From CAWEHT01 sp963808455 (GTDB taxonomy: Bacteria; Chloroflexota; Anaerolineae; CG2-30-64-16): a DNA stretch of 5,636 nt. The notes beneath the pieces are model-generated. The model made no database searches. It saw only the letters and a list, made by a program, of their open reading frames with translations, and was not told where the DNA came from. Positions 4,772 to 5,636 of this stretch are shown in pieces (positions within the stretch are counted from its first letter, which is position 1; the number at the start of each line of letters is the position of its first letter). The position numbers and the translations under genes are program-made. The stretch covers positions 1 through 5,636 of the forward strand of contig CAWEHT010000157.1 of assembly GCA_963808455.1 (NCBI GenBank). Direction: 5' to 3'.

Positions 4772-5636
4772 ATGAGCGAAGCATTTCGGTCGACCCCTAA
4801 TTCGTCTTCTCCGGCAGCCGCCGATTGGGGATCTGGCCGGACAGTTCGCATTGTCTTGCGAACGGTGGCCTACATCTGTGTCGCCGCCGCGTTTGGACTC
4901 GTCGCCTTCAATACCTACTCCACCATGCGCGACCGGGCCACGATGCTGGAGTCGGTCGATCATCTCACGGAATTGCGCGGTCTCATCCAACCGGTCCTGA
5001 AGCACTTAGCGTCCGAATACTCCGATCGAGGAGGCCGCCTACTGGCCGATCCGCCCAGCGATCAGAAGGATCTAATTGATCCCGACACGCTCGTTCTTGC
5101 ACATTACATTGATGCCGACGCGGACAAACAATTCGTCGATTGGGAGGCCTTACAAGCCGATCTGGCCAAAGCCACCGGCAAAAACGTGGTCCTTCAAGAG
5201 TACCAAAACAGCGTCGACGATGTAGCGGCGGTCAAGTCGGGAGCAATTCAGATCGTGGCCCTGCACGCTGCCGACGCTCCCTACATCGTGAACAATGCCG
5301 GCTTTATTCCTGTCGCCGTGCTCGGCACGGAGGCCGGCAACCGGAATCGTTTGGACATCGCCGTCCGGGCCGACAGCAAGATCCGATCGCTCGCGGATAT
5401 TCGTGGACATAAGTTGACCTGCACCGAGCCAAGTTCGATGACAGGTTATCGGGCCGCGATCATCATTCTGCGCAGCAGGCCAATCTGCGTCCCTCATTGT
5501 TGACTACGCCATCAACTTCTCGCTCGGACAGAAGCGATCGGTGCTGGGCTGGTCAATGGCGATTATTCGGTCGCCGCTCTTTCCGACGATAAAGTGCAGA
5601 GCATGCTCAAAAAGGGAGACATCAAGCCGTCCGACT
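4772..5636 (+). CDS. PhnD-like phosphate/phosphonate-type substrate-binding protein, membrane anchored, 3'-partial and frameshifted
   Basis: This is the binding component of a PhnD-type ABC uptake system, or a planctomycete paralogue of it; the ligand is unknown. A soluble N-terminus (1-25) is followed by one hydrophobic segment (about 28-46) without a clear cleavage site, so the protein is probably anchored with its domain outside the membrane. The PhnD-like domain begins near DTLVLAHYIDADADK and includes VDWEALQADLAKATGKNV, ALHAADAPYIVNNAGFIPVAVLG and SLADIRGHKLTCTEPSSMTGYRAA. The ATG at 4772 has AAGGA (4759-4763) eight bases upstream; the in-frame TTG at 4745 is less likely. The frame breaks at about 5472, 5498 and 5548. 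Inserting one base at each restores QQANLRPSL, DYAINFSLGQKRSVLG and LVNGDYSVAALSDDK, all family-like, to the window end. In one frame it would stop at 5503. Confidence 0.75.

Noticed and set aside
1..5636. CRISPR array, toxin-antitoxin pair or defence system
   Set aside because: No regularly spaced repeats or matching protein families; the HipA-like fold of the SCO1664-type protein lacks a HipB-like partner.

Overview
The window looks like two unrelated genomes joined near position 4285. Bases 1 to about 4284 read as a GC-rich bacterium, most likely Chloroflexota and less likely Actinomycetota. The reason is a leftward gene set (histidine phosphatase of the MSMEG_4193 type, DUF3090 protein, SCO1664-type kinase-fold protein) that I know mainly from those two phyla. 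Bases from about 4285 to 5636 look planctomycetal: lower GC, a long non-coding stretch, and a PhnD-like substrate-binding protein with an N-terminal membrane anchor. These assignments come from recognition of protein families, not from a search.

Layout of the left part. A promoter (33-61) drives a rightward pair, a two-domain GNAT acetyltransferase (124-981) and the ribosome-rescue hydrolase ArfB (978-1421), coupled by an ATGA overlap. Convergent to it, on the minus strand, is the phosphatase (2987-3694), DUF3090 gene (2286-2863, broken by a one-base shift near 2732) and SCO1664-type gene (1510-2289), the last two again coupled by ATGA. Upstream on the minus strand lies tRNA-Glu(CTC) at 3781-3856, with a perfect-consensus promoter (3870-3898) and an intrinsic terminator (about 3719-3746). 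Divergent from the tRNA, formate-tetrahydrofolate ligase (fhs) starts at 4006 from its own strong promoter (3921-3949), but its homology stops after about 93 residues.

Layout of the right part. Just beyond the break there is a good leftward start with a Shine-Dalgarno (start at 4338), apparently the first codons of another gene cut by the junction. A non-coding stretch of about 430 bases follows, holding hairpins, a rightward promoter (TATAAT at 4641-4646) and a lac-operator-like sequence in that promoter. The PhnD-like gene starts at 4772, runs off the window at 5636, and needs three one-base corrections between 5471 and 5548.

All four frameshifts in the window are single missing bases that could be restored by lengthening a short run. 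Together with the abrupt loss of fhs homology, this points to a draft metagenomic contig with sequencing errors and a chimeric join. I see no convincing new biological system. The points most worth checking are the junction, the conserved three-gene set of unknown function, and three possible regulatory dyads.
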